From the NCBI GenBank assembly GCA_002411105.1, contig DHQX01000015.1:15461-79460 (forward strand): a stretch of DNA of 64,000 nt. The letters run 5' to 3'. The stretch is from Christensenella sp. UBA5327 (GTDB taxonomy: Bacteria > Bacillota > Clostridia > Christensenellales > Aristaeellaceae). This document shows, in pieces, positions 32,957 to 42,140 of the stretch; position 1 is the stretch's first letter, and each line of letters opens with the position of its first letter. Both the position numbers and the translations under genes were made by a program. The notes beneath the pieces are model-generated. The model had not been told where the DNA came from. It did no database searches and worked only from the letters and a program-made list of their open reading frames with translations.

Positions 32957-32985
32957 TGTATACCCTCAAGCGGTAAAAACATCAA
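32957..32985 (-). promoter_or_regulatory. Promoter of the MacB-like gene
   Basis: Minus strand TTGATG (32985-32980), 17 bases, TATACA (32962-32957). Confidence 0.6.
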
Positions 32986-33012
32986 GAGATCGGTCAACAA
33001 TTTACCCGGTGT

Positions 33013-34998
33013 TTACAAAGGGAGCGTCTCGCCCACCCGGGATAGGAATGCTTCCTCAGACAGCGTGGGGATGCCCAGGGCCTGGGCCTTCTGGAGCTTG
33101 CTGCCAGGGCTTTCGCCCAGGAGGACAAAGCTGGTCTTGCGGCTGACGGCGCTTGAGACGCTGCCGCCATGGCGCAGGATGATCTCCTCCGCCTGCTGGC
33201 GGGAGAGATGGGGCAGGGTGCCGGTGAGCACCACCGCCTGACCGCTTAAAAGGCCGCCCTCGCTTCCGGGCTGGGTTTCCCGGGGTGCGACGCCCGCCGC
33301 CAGCAGCGCGTCAACCATGGCGCTGTTCTGCGGGTCAGCGAAGAAATCAACCACCGATGTGCCCACGATCTCGCCCACTGAGGGGATGGTCACCAGGGAC
33401 TCCAGCGGTGCCTTGCGCAGGGCCTCCAGGCTACCAAAGGCCTTTGCCAGATCCCGCGCGGTGACGCGGCCGATGTTGGGGATGCCGATCGCCACCAGGA
33501 AAGCCTCCAGGGCGGGGCCGCGGCTGGCGGCGATGCCGGACAGCAGCTTTTCCGCTCTTTTTTCCTTAAAGCCCGGCAGGGTAAGCAGATCCAGCATGGT
33601 CAGCCGGTAAAGGTCCTGGGGTTCCTGCACGCCCAGGTGCTCATACATCGCCTCCACGGTTTTTTCGGACAGCTGGTCAATATCCATGGCCTCTTTTGAA
33701 GCATAGTGAGTGAGGCGGGCCACCACCTGGGGCTTGCAGCCGTCCCGGTTGGGGCAAAAGAGATGGGCACCGGTCTCCACCAATGCGGTGCCGCAGGCGG
33801 GGCAATGGGTGGGCTTCTCAATGGGCTTGCCGGTGACGCTGCCCTCCACGTGCCCCAAAATCTCGGGGATCACGTCATTGGAGCGGCGAATCCAGACGGT
33901 GGCGCCCAGGGTGAGCTGCTTACGCTGTATATCGCCGTAGTTATTGAGCGTGGCCCGCTGCACTGTGACGCCTGAAAAATCAACCGGGTCCAGATGGGCC
34001 AGCGGGGTGAGCTTGCCGCTCCTGCCGGGCTCCCACACCACGTCCATCAGCGTGGTGGTGGCTTCCTCCGCCTGGAACTTGAAGGCCACGGCCCAGCGGG
34101 GGAATTTGTCTGTATAACCCAGCGCCCGGCGGGTTTCCAGGTCGCTTACTTTGATCACAGCGCCGTCAATCAGGAAATCCAGGCTCTCCCGCCGCTCTTC
34201 CACCAGGCTGATGGCCTTTTCGATCTCCTCCTCATCAGCACCGGAGAAAAGCAGGGGAGAGGTGGGGAAGCCGTTTTCAGCGATGAAGCGGTACATGCCG
34301 GTCTGATCAGTATAGGGAGGGTTTTCCAGGGTGGGCACATCATAAAAGCGCACCTGGAGCCGCCGCTGCCGGGTCACCTCCGGGTCCAGGCTCCGCAAGC
34401 CCCCAGCGGCGGCGTTGCGGGCGTTCTTGAGTTTTTCTGCCGCAGTTTCATTGTATTTGGCCAATTGGGACAGGGGCATATAACATTCCCCGTGGATTTC
34501 CATCAGGCCCTGATAGGGGATGGACAGGGGAACGGCTGGGATGGTCATGGCCTGGGGCAGCACCTCCTCGCCCACGGTGCCGTTGCCCCGGGTGGCGGCG
34601 TTTATTAGCAGCCCCCCCTCATAGGTGAGCACCAGGGTGAGGCCGTCATACTTGTATTCAACTGAAAACTGGAGGGGTGCCAGGTCCGGTACCCTGGCAT
34701 GGGCGGTTTTGACCCGCTCAAACCACAGGGAAAGCGCTTCATGGGACTGCACCTTGTCCATGCTCCACAAGCGGCTGAGGTGCCGGTGCTGGCGGAAGGC
34801 GGGCAGCGGGTCGCCCCCTACGCGGCGGGTGGGAGAATCGGGCAGGCGGGTGCCGGTTTCCCGCTCAAGCGCTTTTAGCGCATCATAAAGCCCATCCCAT
34901 TCCCGGTCGGTCATGATGGGCTTGTCCAGCACATAATAGTGCTGGCTGGCCTCGTTTAAGCGCGCGACCAGATCGCGCATGGCCGCCATGGCATCCAT
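33013..34998 (-). CDS. ligA: NAD-dependent DNA ligase LigA
   Basis: 661 aa. Seals nicks using NAD. Domain Ia (YYVLDKPIMTDREWDGLY), adenylation active site SVEYKYDGL (Lys), OB fold, zinc finger (CPACGTALVETGAHLFCPN), HhH repeats (FLVAIGIPNIGRVTARDLAKAFGS) and a C-terminal BRCT domain (LSGQAVVLTGTLPHLSRQQAEEIILRHGG). The active-site motif reads KYDG as expected. ATG 34998 lies four bases after the pcrA stop; the longer frame starts inside pcrA. Cotranscribed with pcrA. Confidence 0.96.
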   Translation of the reverse strand: MDAMAAMRDLVARLNEASQHYYVLDKPIMTDREWDGLYDALKALERETGTRLPDSPTRRVGGDPLPAFRQHRHLSRLWSMDKVQSHEALSLWFERVKTAHARVPDLAPLQFSVEYKYDGLTLVLTYEGGLLINAATRGNGTVGEEVLPQAMTIPAVPLSIPYQGLMEIHGECYMPLSQLAKYNETAAEKLKNARNAAAGGLRSLDPEVTRQRRLQVRFYDVPTLENPPYTDQTGMYRFIAENGFPTSPLLFSGADEEEIEKAISLVEERRESLDFLIDGAVIKVSDLETRRALGYTDKFPRWAVAFKFQAEEATTTLMDVVWEPGRSGKLTPLAHLDPVDFSGVTVQRATLNNYGDIQRKQLTLGATVWIRRSNDVIPEILGHVEGSVTGKPIEKPTHCPACGTALVETGAHLFCPNRDGCKPQVVARLTHYASKEAMDIDQLSEKTVEAMYEHLGVQEPQDLYRLTMLDLLTLPGFKEKRAEKLLSGIAASRGPALEAFLVAIGIPNIGRVTARDLAKAFGSLEALRKAPLESLVTIPSVGEIVGTSVVDFFADPQNSAMVDALLAAGVAPRETQPGSEGGLLSGQAVVLTGTLPHLSRQQAEEIILRHGGSVSSAVSRKTSFVLLGESPGSKLQKAQALGIPTLSEEAFLSRVGETLPL

Positions 34999-35002
34999 GG
35001 GG

Positions 35003-37261
35003 CTATTCAACCTTGACAATGGGGGCGATGGCGACGGCAAACTCCTTTTCCCCATAGGCGGTGAACTGGATGCTCACCCGGGAATCAGCACCGGTGCCGG
35101 TGGTCTCCACCACCGTGCCTGAGCCGAACTTCTTGTGCAGCACTTTGTCTCCCTTTTTGAAGATCTCGGTGGGCTCAGGCCGGGGCGCAAGGGAGGCGAT
35201 GAGGCCCTTGCGCACGCCGGGAATTTTACCCGGGTCCATGCCCATGCCGGGAATGCCAAAGCCCATCTTGGGGGGCTGCTTGGTGGGCCTGGGGGGCTCC
35301 GGAGCCTTTTTCTCCGGGCCAAAGTGCTTGCGCATGGCGGTGCCCCACTCGTCAGAAATCAGCTCCTTGGGGATTTCCGCCAGGAAGGGGCTGGGCTGGT
35401 TGTGGGCGGCCTGGTTGAAGATGGCACGGTGGCGTGCCCGGGTAAGATAGAGGAACTCCCGCGCCCGGGTGATGCCCACATAGCATAGCCTGCGCTCTTC
35501 CTCAAGGCGCGCTTCGCCTTCTGATTTGGCGCGCATGCTGGGAAGCAGGCCATCCTCAAGCCCCGCAATGAACACCGCCCGGTACTCCAACCCCTTGGCG
35601 GAGTGGAGGGTCATCAGCGTCACATACTGGGGCGCGTCCTCCTGCATGTCCAGGTCAGTCACCAGAGCCACGTTCTCAAGGTAAGCCTCAAGGCTGGGAT
35701 CCTCTGATTTTTTCTCAAACTCGTTGACCGCGCCCAGGAACTCCAGCAGGTTATCCCGCTTGGCCAGCATGTCCTCATCGGCAGACTCGGCATATTCCTT
35801 GATAAGCCCGGTCTCATCCAGCATCAGGGCCACAAACTCGCCCAGGGGCATGGTCTTGCGCTTCTGGTTCAGGCCTTCCATCATGTCCCGGAAGCTCTCC
35901 ACGCATTTGCGCGGGCGGGATCCCAGGGTATCCGGCAGGTTGACCAGCGCCTGATAGAGCGGGCTTTGCAGGTTGTCCGCCTGCTCCTCCAGCATTGCCA
36001 CCGTGGCGTCACCGATGGCGCGCTTGGGGGTGTTGATGATGCGCTTGAGGGCCACATCATCATCGGGGTTGATCATGAGCCTCAGGTAAGCCAGGGCATC
36101 CTTGATTTCTTTGCGGTCATAAAAGCGGGTGCCGCCATAAACCCGGTAAGGGATGCCGGCGCGCATGAGCATCTCTTCCAGCACGCGGCTCTGGGCGTGC
36201 ATGCGGTAGAGCACAGCGATCTGGGCGTAGGGCACCTTGCGTTTGGCATTCAGTCTGCGGATGTGCTCGCAGATCCAGGCGGCCTCCTCCCGCTCGTCGC
36301 CGGCCGCGGCAAAGCGGATCTTGTCGCCCTTGGCGCCCTCGGTCCACAGCTCCTTGTCCATGCGGGTGGCGTTGTGCTTGATGACGCTGTTGGCGGCAGA
36401 CAGGATGGTCTGGGTGGAACGGTAGTTTTGCTCCAGCTTCACCACCTTGGCCTCGGGAAAGTCTTTCTGGAACTCCATGATGTTGCGGATGTCAGCCCCG
36501 CGCCAGCCGTAGATGGACTGGTCATCGTCGCCCACCACGCAGAGGTTGCGGCTCTCCTGGGTGATCAGCTTCACCAGGTGGTACTGGGCCAGGTTGGTGT
36601 CCTGATACTCGTCCACATGCACATACCGGAAGCGCTTGCGGTAGTGGTCCAGCACCGGCGGATGCTCAAGCAGCAGCTCCAGGGTTTTGTTGAGCAGGTC
36701 GTCAAAGTCCAGGGCGTTGGCCTGGCGGAGCCTGGCGTCATAGGCGGAAAACAGGTCGTGGATGGTCTGGGACCGGCGATCCTTGCGGCTCTGTGCAAAC
36801 CAGCCGTCGGCGTCCAGAAGCTTATTCTTCGCGTCGCCGATGATGCGCTTCATCTCTTTGACGGCCAGCTGCTTTTCATCAATGTCAAAGCGCTTGAACA
36901 GGTCCTTGAGCACGCGCTGCTGGTCGTCATCGTCATAGATCACAAAGGAGCGCTTGTAGCCCAGCTTTTCAATGTCGCGCCGCAAAATGCGCACGCAAAC
37001 CGAGTGGAAGGTGCCGATCCAGGCCTCGTCCGCGCCGCCCTTGGTGAGGTCATTGGCGCGGCGCAGCATCTCCTTGGCCGCCTTGTTGGTGAAGGTGAGG
37101 GCCAGGATATGATAGGCTGAGACGCCGGCGTCCATGAGGCTGGCAATGCGGTAGGTCATCGCCCGGGTCTTGCCGCTGCCGGCACCCGCCACAATTAGAA
37201 GCGGACCGTCATGGGTTTGGACGGCTTCACGCTGTTTTTGGTTAAGGTCGTTTAGGTTCAT
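35003..37261 (-). CDS. pcrA: ATP-dependent DNA helicase PcrA/UvrD
   Basis: 752-aa superfamily 1 3'-5' helicase for repair and plasmid/rolling-circle functions. Motifs in order: Q motif LNQKQREAV, Walker A GAGSGKT, Walker B YQDTN (VDEYQDTNLAQY), DDDQSIYGWRGAD, LEQNYRST, TLHSAKGLEYRAVFIAG, EERRLCYVGITRARE. The C-terminal Tudor-like end (GDKVLHKKFGSGTVVE) binds RNA polymerase in relatives. ATG 37261 (MNLNDLNQKQ) chosen over an upstream frame extension. The first gene of pcrA-ligA. Confidence 0.96.
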   Translation of the reverse strand: MNLNDLNQKQREAVQTHDGPLLIVAGAGSGKTRAMTYRIASLMDAGVSAYHILALTFTNKAAKEMLRRANDLTKGGADEAWIGTFHSVCVRILRRDIEKLGYKRSFVIYDDDDQQRVLKDLFKRFDIDEKQLAVKEMKRIIGDAKNKLLDADGWFAQSRKDRRSQTIHDLFSAYDARLRQANALDFDDLLNKTLELLLEHPPVLDHYRKRFRYVHVDEYQDTNLAQYHLVKLITQESRNLCVVGDDDQSIYGWRGADIRNIMEFQKDFPEAKVVKLEQNYRSTQTILSAANSVIKHNATRMDKELWTEGAKGDKIRFAAAGDEREEAAWICEHIRRLNAKRKVPYAQIAVLYRMHAQSRVLEEMLMRAGIPYRVYGGTRFYDRKEIKDALAYLRLMINPDDDVALKRIINTPKRAIGDATVAMLEEQADNLQSPLYQALVNLPDTLGSRPRKCVESFRDMMEGLNQKRKTMPLGEFVALMLDETGLIKEYAESADEDMLAKRDNLLEFLGAVNEFEKKSEDPSLEAYLENVALVTDLDMQEDAPQYVTLMTLHSAKGLEYRAVFIAGLEDGLLPSMRAKSEGEARLEEERRLCYVGITRAREFLYLTRARHRAIFNQAAHNQPSPFLAEIPKELISDEWGTAMRKHFGPEKKAPEPPRPTKQPPKMGFGIPGMGMDPGKIPGVRKGLIASLAPRPEPTEIFKKGDKVLHKKFGSGTVVETTGTGADSRVSIQFTAYGEKEFAVAIAPIVKVE

Positions 37262-37343
37262 ATATCCCCCATTGGGGCCGGCGCAGCCGGCCGCTTCTCT
37301 CTCTGCCCGGTGCCTGTGCGCAACCAAGGCAGATACTAACGCA

Positions 37344-37373
37344 ATTATAACAAAAAACAGGGGTTTTGTACAA
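37344..37373 (-). promoter_or_regulatory. Promoter of pcrA-ligA
   Basis: Minus strand TTGTAC (37373-37368), 18 bases, TATAAT (37349-37344). Confidence 0.75.
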
Positions 37374-37385
37374 TCCTGGCTTAGC

Positions 37386-38279
37386 CTATGCCTCCCCGCC
37401 TTCTTCCAGGCTCACTGGCAGGTCAGTCTGGGCAAAGGGGTCCTCCTGGGTGTAAGCGGAGAGATCCACGCTGCCCCGGCGCGCGCCGGGGCGGCCTTGC
37501 CGGCTGGGGGCGGTGGAACGCACGATGGGGGTGTTGCCGGTGAGGTCAATCAGGGCCGATTCCCGCACCTGGGTGAGGGCGAAAACCACGGTGCGCCGGG
37601 TGATGGAGCGCCGGGCATACTCATTGGCGATTTCCTGCCGGGTGCCAAAGTGCATGGGGAAAAACACCCGGGGGCGGAGGGCCATGATCAGGTGATTGGC
37701 CCCCGCGTCATAAAAGCCGCCCTGGTTGGGGTCCAGCGGAAAAAAGCAGATGTCCACCCTGTCCTTGGGGATGGCGGCCACCTTGTCGTAAAAGCTCTCC
37801 TCTGCACGGGCGATCTCCCGCAGGGTGTTTTCCTCGCGCCAGTGCCAGAGGTTCAGATCCCCCGCATGGAACACGCAGACATCCTCTGCCTCCACCATAA
37901 AGGAGACGCCGGCATCGGTGGAGCCAAAGACGCTGATGTTGGCCTGGGCGATGGAAAAACTGTCCCCTTCCTTGCAGTAGCGGATGCTGGGCATCTCAGG
38001 CGCGTTCTTCTTTGCATCCTGGGACAGGATATAGGTGATGGGGAAGGAGGACTTCCACTTGTAAATCACCTCATGGTCGTGGTGGGTGAGGGAGTTGTTG
38101 GGCACAAAGACCAGGATGTTGTTGAAGCCCTGAAAATCCTTCTCTCCCAGCTGCTGTTCCTCGGCCAGCTGGGAAAGGCCGGTCTGGCGGTAGCTGAACA
38201 CCATCAGGGTCTTCTTCAGCGACACCGTGAAGGCGGACTGATAAAAATAGGTCACCAAAGCCTGTTTGGGCAAGGGCAC
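37386..38279 (-). CDS. MBL-fold hydrolase-like protein with altered metal motif
   Basis: 297 aa. The overall pattern fits the metallo-beta-lactamase fold: the NNILVFVPNNSLTHHDHEVI region in the place of HxHxDH, VCVFHAGDLNLWHW (GD loop), FFPMHFG near the C-terminus. The first histidine of HxHxDH appears replaced (LTHHDH), so metal binding may be modified or lost. The C-terminal 40 residues are polar. It is the last gene of the six-gene leftward operon. Substrate unknown. Confidence 0.68.
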   Translation of the reverse strand: MPLPKQALVTYFYQSAFTVSLKKTLMVFSYRQTGLSQLAEEQQLGEKDFQGFNNILVFVPNNSLTHHDHEVIYKWKSSFPITYILSQDAKKNAPEMPSIRYCKEGDSFSIAQANISVFGSTDAGVSFMVEAEDVCVFHAGDLNLWHWREENTLREIARAEESFYDKVAAIPKDRVDICFFPLDPNQGGFYDAGANHLIMALRPRVFFPMHFGTRQEIANEYARRSITRRTVVFALTQVRESALIDLTGNTPIVRSTAPSRQGRPGARRGSVDLSAYTQEDPFAQTDLPVSLEEGGEA

Positions 38280-38295
38280 ATGCTCCTTTCAGCTG

Positions 38296-39504
38296 TTATA
38301 CAAAAAGCGCGTCAAGCGCTTGCCCCTGAGCCTGGGGCAGGTACAGGTGGATGGCCTGGGCCAGGGTGGGAGCGATGTCAACCAACTGGCAGCGCTCAAG
38401 GCGCGCTCCCCGCTGGAACATGGGCCCGGAGAGCCACATCAGGCAGTCAGCGCCCTCATGGTGCAGGCCAAATCCATGGGTTGCCTTGTGGCCGGGCTCG
38501 CAGTCATCCTCGGCGATCACAAAGCCCTCCTCAGGCTCCACCGCCAGCAGCACATCGTCCGGCGCGTGCATGGCGCGCAGCATCTCCCGGGTGTAGACCT
38601 GGCTGAGCCTGAGGTCCTCCATGTGGTGCTGCAGCGCCTGAAGCACCACGGGATAGTCCCCCCGGTGAATGCGCACATAGGCGCCCAGCCCCAGGGACTG
38701 GACACGGGCGGGAATGCCCTGCTCCTTAAACCAGGCGCCCAGCGCCACACAGCCGGTGATATCTGCCTGCCCGTGGTCACTCACCACAGCGATCACCGTG
38801 TCCTCATACAGCCCATTGGCCTTGAGGGCTTCTATGAGGCTGCCCACCCTGGCGTCAAGCCGGCTGAGGGATTCCTGGGCCTCCGGGCTGAAGGTACCAT
38901 GGTGATGGCGGGTGCTGTCAGAGTCGGTGAGGTGAAGCGCCAGCACATCAGGCATCCGGGGCTGCTTTTCAATCAGGGAATTGGCCACCAGGGTGCTGTA
39001 ATCATCCAGCTGCGGCTGGCTGATGCCCTGGCGGCGGCTGCCAAATCGCAGCTCTGTTCTGATCAGCCACCAGGCGCTGTGGCCGTACCGGATGGCCTTC
39101 ATCACCTGGTTTTCCCCAGGCAGGGCCCGGACCTCCGCCATGTTATAGCGGATGTGCGGGCTGTGCCCGGTGGTGGGCCAGAGAATGGCGGCCACCTCCC
39201 GCCCCGCGCGGGCGGCCTGGCTGAAGAGGGTTTCCACCTGGATGTCCTTCTCCTCCCAGAACCAGGGGCGCTTTTCTGCGGGCAGATCAGGCGCGAAGGG
39301 CTCGTTGTGGGAGATGCCGTGCCGATCCGGATAGCAGCCGGTGATGAGGCTGGCATGGATGGGATAGGTGAGGGTGGGGTAGATGGTCTTCACCTGGCTG
39401 CAAAAAACGCCCCTGTCTGCAAGGGCGCCAAGGTTTGGCAGGGAGAGCAGATAGTCTGCGTCCCGGCTGTAAACCGCGTCCAAACTGATTAGCAGCAGGC
39501 GCAT
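38296..39504 (-). CDS. Alkaline phosphatase superfamily / type I phosphodiesterase
   Basis: 402 aa of the nucleotide pyrophosphatase/phosphodiesterase branch. Metal and nucleophile motifs: LLISLDAVYSRD (Asp), TYPIHASLITGCYPDRHGI (Thr or Ser nucleophile region), VLALHLTDSDSTRHHHGT (Asp...His), AVVSDHGQADI (Asp-His). Hydrolyses phosphodiester or pyrophosphate bonds; the substrate is not evident. No signal peptide, so cytoplasmic. It starts two bases after the TPM-domain gene. Confidence 0.85.
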   Translation of the reverse strand: MRLLLISLDAVYSRDADYLLSLPNLGALADRGVFCSQVKTIYPTLTYPIHASLITGCYPDRHGISHNEPFAPDLPAEKRPWFWEEKDIQVETLFSQAARAGREVAAILWPTTGHSPHIRYNMAEVRALPGENQVMKAIRYGHSAWWLIRTELRFGSRRQGISQPQLDDYSTLVANSLIEKQPRMPDVLALHLTDSDSTRHHHGTFSPEAQESLSRLDARVGSLIEALKANGLYEDTVIAVVSDHGQADITGCVALGAWFKEQGIPARVQSLGLGAYVRIHRGDYPVVLQALQHHMEDLRLSQVYTREMLRAMHAPDDVLLAVEPEEGFVIAEDDCEPGHKATHGFGLHHEGADCLMWLSGPMFQRGARLERCQLVDIAPTLAQAIHLYLPQAQGQALDALFV

Positions 39505-39506
39505 GG

Positions 39507-40286
39507 CTATTTCCGCCAGCCGAAGAACTTGCTGATACCCCAGGTGCCAAAAATCCAGCCCAGGGGGCCGCAGCCGCGTTTTCTGCCGGTGGTGCGGTCC
39601 CTGCCAAAGAGCTTGAACAGGATAAAGCCGATGAGCGCGATCTGCCAGAGGCTCAGCCTGCTTCGGCCCCTGTCCCTGGTGTTTTGCTCATATTGCTTTG
39701 CGTTGTCGCTGCTGCGCTCCCACTCCCTGAAGAAGCTGTCAAGCGGGTTAGGCGCCCGGGTGGGGTCAGGGACCATGGAGGGGTCGGAGGGCGTGCTGTC
39801 AAACAGCTCTTTGCTGCTCAGGCGCTGGCCTGAGGCGCTTTCCATCCGCACCACAAGCCCCGATATCAAAGCGCGCAGGGCGCCGTCATAGTCCCGGTTG
39901 AGGTAGGGGGCGCGGAAGGTGCTGGCCAGGAGGTTGTTGACCGCGTCCAGGCCCAGGAGGGCCTGGGGCACCTCGCCCATGGAGATGGCGTAACGTTCCT
40001 CACCAATCACCATCACCAGCAGGATGGTGTTTTCAGGGCTTTCTGACTGGTTTTGCCGTGTTTCCTCAGCAAAGGAGGCGGCCTGTGCCCCGCCCAGGAA
40101 GTGCCGGGTGATCACCTGCAGGCGGATGTCAAGCTTGCGCTGGGTTTCTTCGTTCAGCTTCTGGATGCCGCTGATGAGCCCAGGGTCCAGGACCCCGGCG
40201 GCATCATTGACCACTGAGCTTGAGGAGGCCAGCGCCGGAGCCGCCACAAGGAGGAGCGCCAGAAGCAGAATCAGGGTTTTTTTCAT
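39507..40286 (-). CDS. TPM-domain membrane protein
   Basis: 259 aa. Signal peptide (1-20, ends APALAS), then a TPM/Psb32-like domain (about 23-160: VVNDAAGVLDPGLISGIQKLNEE ... ILLVMVIGEERYAISMG). A charged stretch precedes a single membrane segment (about 210-226) and a basic C-terminus. The large family lacks a settled role, though several members act in envelope or photosystem quality control. Adjacent to the LemA-like gene, a very common pairing. Confidence 0.82.
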   Translation of the reverse strand: MKKTLILLLALLLVAAPALASSSSVVNDAAGVLDPGLISGIQKLNEETQRKLDIRLQVITRHFLGGAQAASFAEETRQNQSESPENTILLVMVIGEERYAISMGEVPQALLGLDAVNNLLASTFRAPYLNRDYDGALRALISGLVVRMESASGQRLSSKELFDSTPSDPSMVPDPTRAPNPLDSFFREWERSSDNAKQYEQNTRDRGRSRLSLWQIALIGFILFKLFGRDRTTGRKRGCGPLGWIFGTWGISKFFGWRK

Positions 40287-40300
40287 GGCAGTGCCTCCTT

Positions 40301-40840
40301 TCAGGGGTTGAACAGCGGGGCAGCAGCAACGCCCAAAAACCGGGCGATCAAGCCTGAGAAGGTGCCGCTCAGGCGTTTGTTGTAGTCGGCGGCTGCCTCA
40401 TTATAGCGCCCGGCGTCTGCCCACTGGGCGCTTTGGTCAAGCGCCTGGGGGAGGAGCCCGGTCACATAGCTCAGGTCGCGGCTGTCCTCCTGCACGGAGG
40501 GCAGGGCCTCCAGCGCCTTTAACAGGGCCTTGGCATCTGCTTCCAGTTGGGCGTTGGCCGCCATTTTCTGATGCCACAGGCCCTGGGCGGACAGGCTGGA
40601 GACATCCTTAGCCACCGCCTCAAGCAGCGCATCCCCCTGGGGCAAATGGCGCCTGGCCACGGTGAGCAGGTTGTTGCCGGTCTCCACCCGGCTGCCGATC
40701 ACCGCATCCAGGGAGCCCAGGGCGCTTTCTACCTGGGCCTTTTCCTCGCGGAAGCCGCGCACAGCCCCGATGGAGAGGCTTGCGGCAACCAGCGCCAGAA
40801 GGATCACCAGGCCCAGGAAGTAGGCAGGGGTTTTGCGCAT
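40301..40840 (-). CDS. LemA-like protein
   Basis: 179 aa. One N-terminal membrane segment (about 8-27) and a helical rest. The end, YNKRLSGTFSGLIARFLGVAAAPLF, matches the LemA signature. It is more divergent than typical LemA. Its role is unknown; in the operon it joins TelA, XpaC and TPM as a set of envelope-associated proteins. Start at ATG 40840, 12 bases after telA. Confidence 0.75.
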   Translation of the reverse strand: MRKTPAYFLGLVILLALVAASLSIGAVRGFREEKAQVESALGSLDAVIGSRVETGNNLLTVARRHLPQGDALLEAVAKDVSSLSAQGLWHQKMAANAQLEADAKALLKALEALPSVQEDSRDLSYVTGLLPQALDQSAQWADAGRYNEAAADYNKRLSGTFSGLIARFLGVAAAPLFNP

Positions 40841-40852
40841 TGATAGGCTCCT

Positions 40853-42136
40853 TTATCCGTTGATCAGGCGCTGTTTGAGCTCGTTTTCCATCTTGGCCAG
40901 GGTCTTCTCGGCCTCGGCGCGCTTCTGGCGGCCTTCGGTCTGGATGCGGACCACCTCGTTCATGGTGTCGATGAGGGACTTGTTGGTCTGCACCAGGGTT
41001 TCGATGTCGATGATGCCGCGCTCGGCCTCCTGGGCAGTTTCAATGGTGCCCTGCTTCAGGGTTTCTGCGTTTTTCTTGAGCAACTCATTGGTCATGTCGG
41101 TGACCGCCCGCTGGGCGCGCATGGCCTGCTGGGAGTGCTGCATGCCAATGGCCAACACCATCTGGTTTTTCCACAGCGGCAGGGTGTTGACCAGCGTGGA
41201 CTGGATGCGCTCAATGAGCAGGGAGTTGTTGTTTTGAAGGAGCCTGATCTGGGGCGCCATCTGCAGGGAAATCTGCCGGGTGAGCTTCAGGTCGTGGAGT
41301 TTTTTCTCAAAGCGGTCGGCCGCCTGCTCCAGGTCGCTGGCTTTCTGGGCGTCCAGGGTGTCCCCGCTCTGCTGGGCATGGGCCTTGAGCTGGGCGATGT
41401 CATTGGCCCGCACCTGAGCCAGCTTTTTTTCACCGGCGATGATATACATGGTGAGCTCTTTAAAGTAAGTGAGGTTCATCTCGTAGAGGTGATTAAACAT
41501 GGACACGTCTTTGAGCAGCTGCACCTGGTGGGTCTCCAGGGTGCCGGCGATGTTGGCCACGTTGCCTGACATATCATCAAAGCGGGACTGCACCTGCGCG
41601 ATGTGCCGCTCAGCCGAGGTGAACAGCGCCCGCAGGCCCTTGGGCTTCTCAGCGGAGGTCTCAAAGCTCTTCAGCTCACCGATGAGCTTGGTGAGGTTGT
41701 CGCCCACATCGCCCGCGTCGGTGTTTTTCACTTCAGCCAGGATGGAATCGGCGAAATTGGAGACTTTTTTCTGCGCCTCAGCGCCATAGAGCATCACATG
41801 CTGAGGGTTCGCCACATCGATTTTCTGGGCGAACTCGTCCACCGCCTTGCGCTCCTCCGGGGTGAGGGCGCTGTCCAGGTCGCTGGCCAGCTTGGCCTGC
41901 ACATCAGGCGCCTGAGGGGTCTCCGCCTGGGCCTTTTCCAGTTGGTCAATCACCGCTTCAACCTTCTCCCGGTCAGCGGTTTCAGTGCTCAATACCAACT
42001 CCGGCAGCGGCTGGCTGGCGGCATCCTCCACGGCGCTGATGGCCTGGGCAGCTGCCTGAGCGGTTTGCTTCAGCGCGGCATTGGCGTCCTGGACGATAGG
42101 CTCCTGCTTGGCGGTTTCATTTTTCTGTTCTGACAT
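40853..42136 (-). CDS. telA: Toxic anion resistance protein TelA family
   Basis: 427 aa, helical and soluble. Typical regions: ALFTSAERHIAQVQSRFDDMSGNVANIAGTLETHQVQLLKDV (coiled coil), then LYEMNLTYFKEL, and LPLWKNQMVLAIGMQHSQQAM, ending in long coiled coil (TNELLKKNAETL...). Family members are linked with tellurite and antibiotic tolerance; the biochemical role is unclear. The XpaC gene directly precedes it (four bases), the standard pairing. The operon extends to LemA-like and TPM genes. Confidence 0.9.
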   Translation of the reverse strand: MSEQKNETAKQEPIVQDANAALKQTAQAAAQAISAVEDAASQPLPELVLSTETADREKVEAVIDQLEKAQAETPQAPDVQAKLASDLDSALTPEERKAVDEFAQKIDVANPQHVMLYGAEAQKKVSNFADSILAEVKNTDAGDVGDNLTKLIGELKSFETSAEKPKGLRALFTSAERHIAQVQSRFDDMSGNVANIAGTLETHQVQLLKDVSMFNHLYEMNLTYFKELTMYIIAGEKKLAQVRANDIAQLKAHAQQSGDTLDAQKASDLEQAADRFEKKLHDLKLTRQISLQMAPQIRLLQNNNSLLIERIQSTLVNTLPLWKNQMVLAIGMQHSQQAMRAQRAVTDMTNELLKKNAETLKQGTIETAQEAERGIIDIETLVQTNKSLIDTMNEVVRIQTEGRQKRAEAEKTLAKMENELKQRLING

Positions 42137-42140
42137 GGGT

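Noticed and set aside
35966..37120. 384-codon open frame on the plus strand opposite pcrA
   Set aside because: Low-complexity Val/Leu/His/Gln content with no motif, exactly antisense to a canonical helicase. It is a shadow of GC-rich coding DNA.
37170..38606. 478-codon plus-strand frame opposite the MBL gene and pcrA start
   Set aside because: It crosses the pcrA promoter and two gene boundaries and shows no motif.
38266..39492. 408-codon plus-strand frame opposite the phosphodiesterase gene
   Set aside because: No recognisable domain, and the minus-strand gene has all its metal motifs. Antisense shadow.
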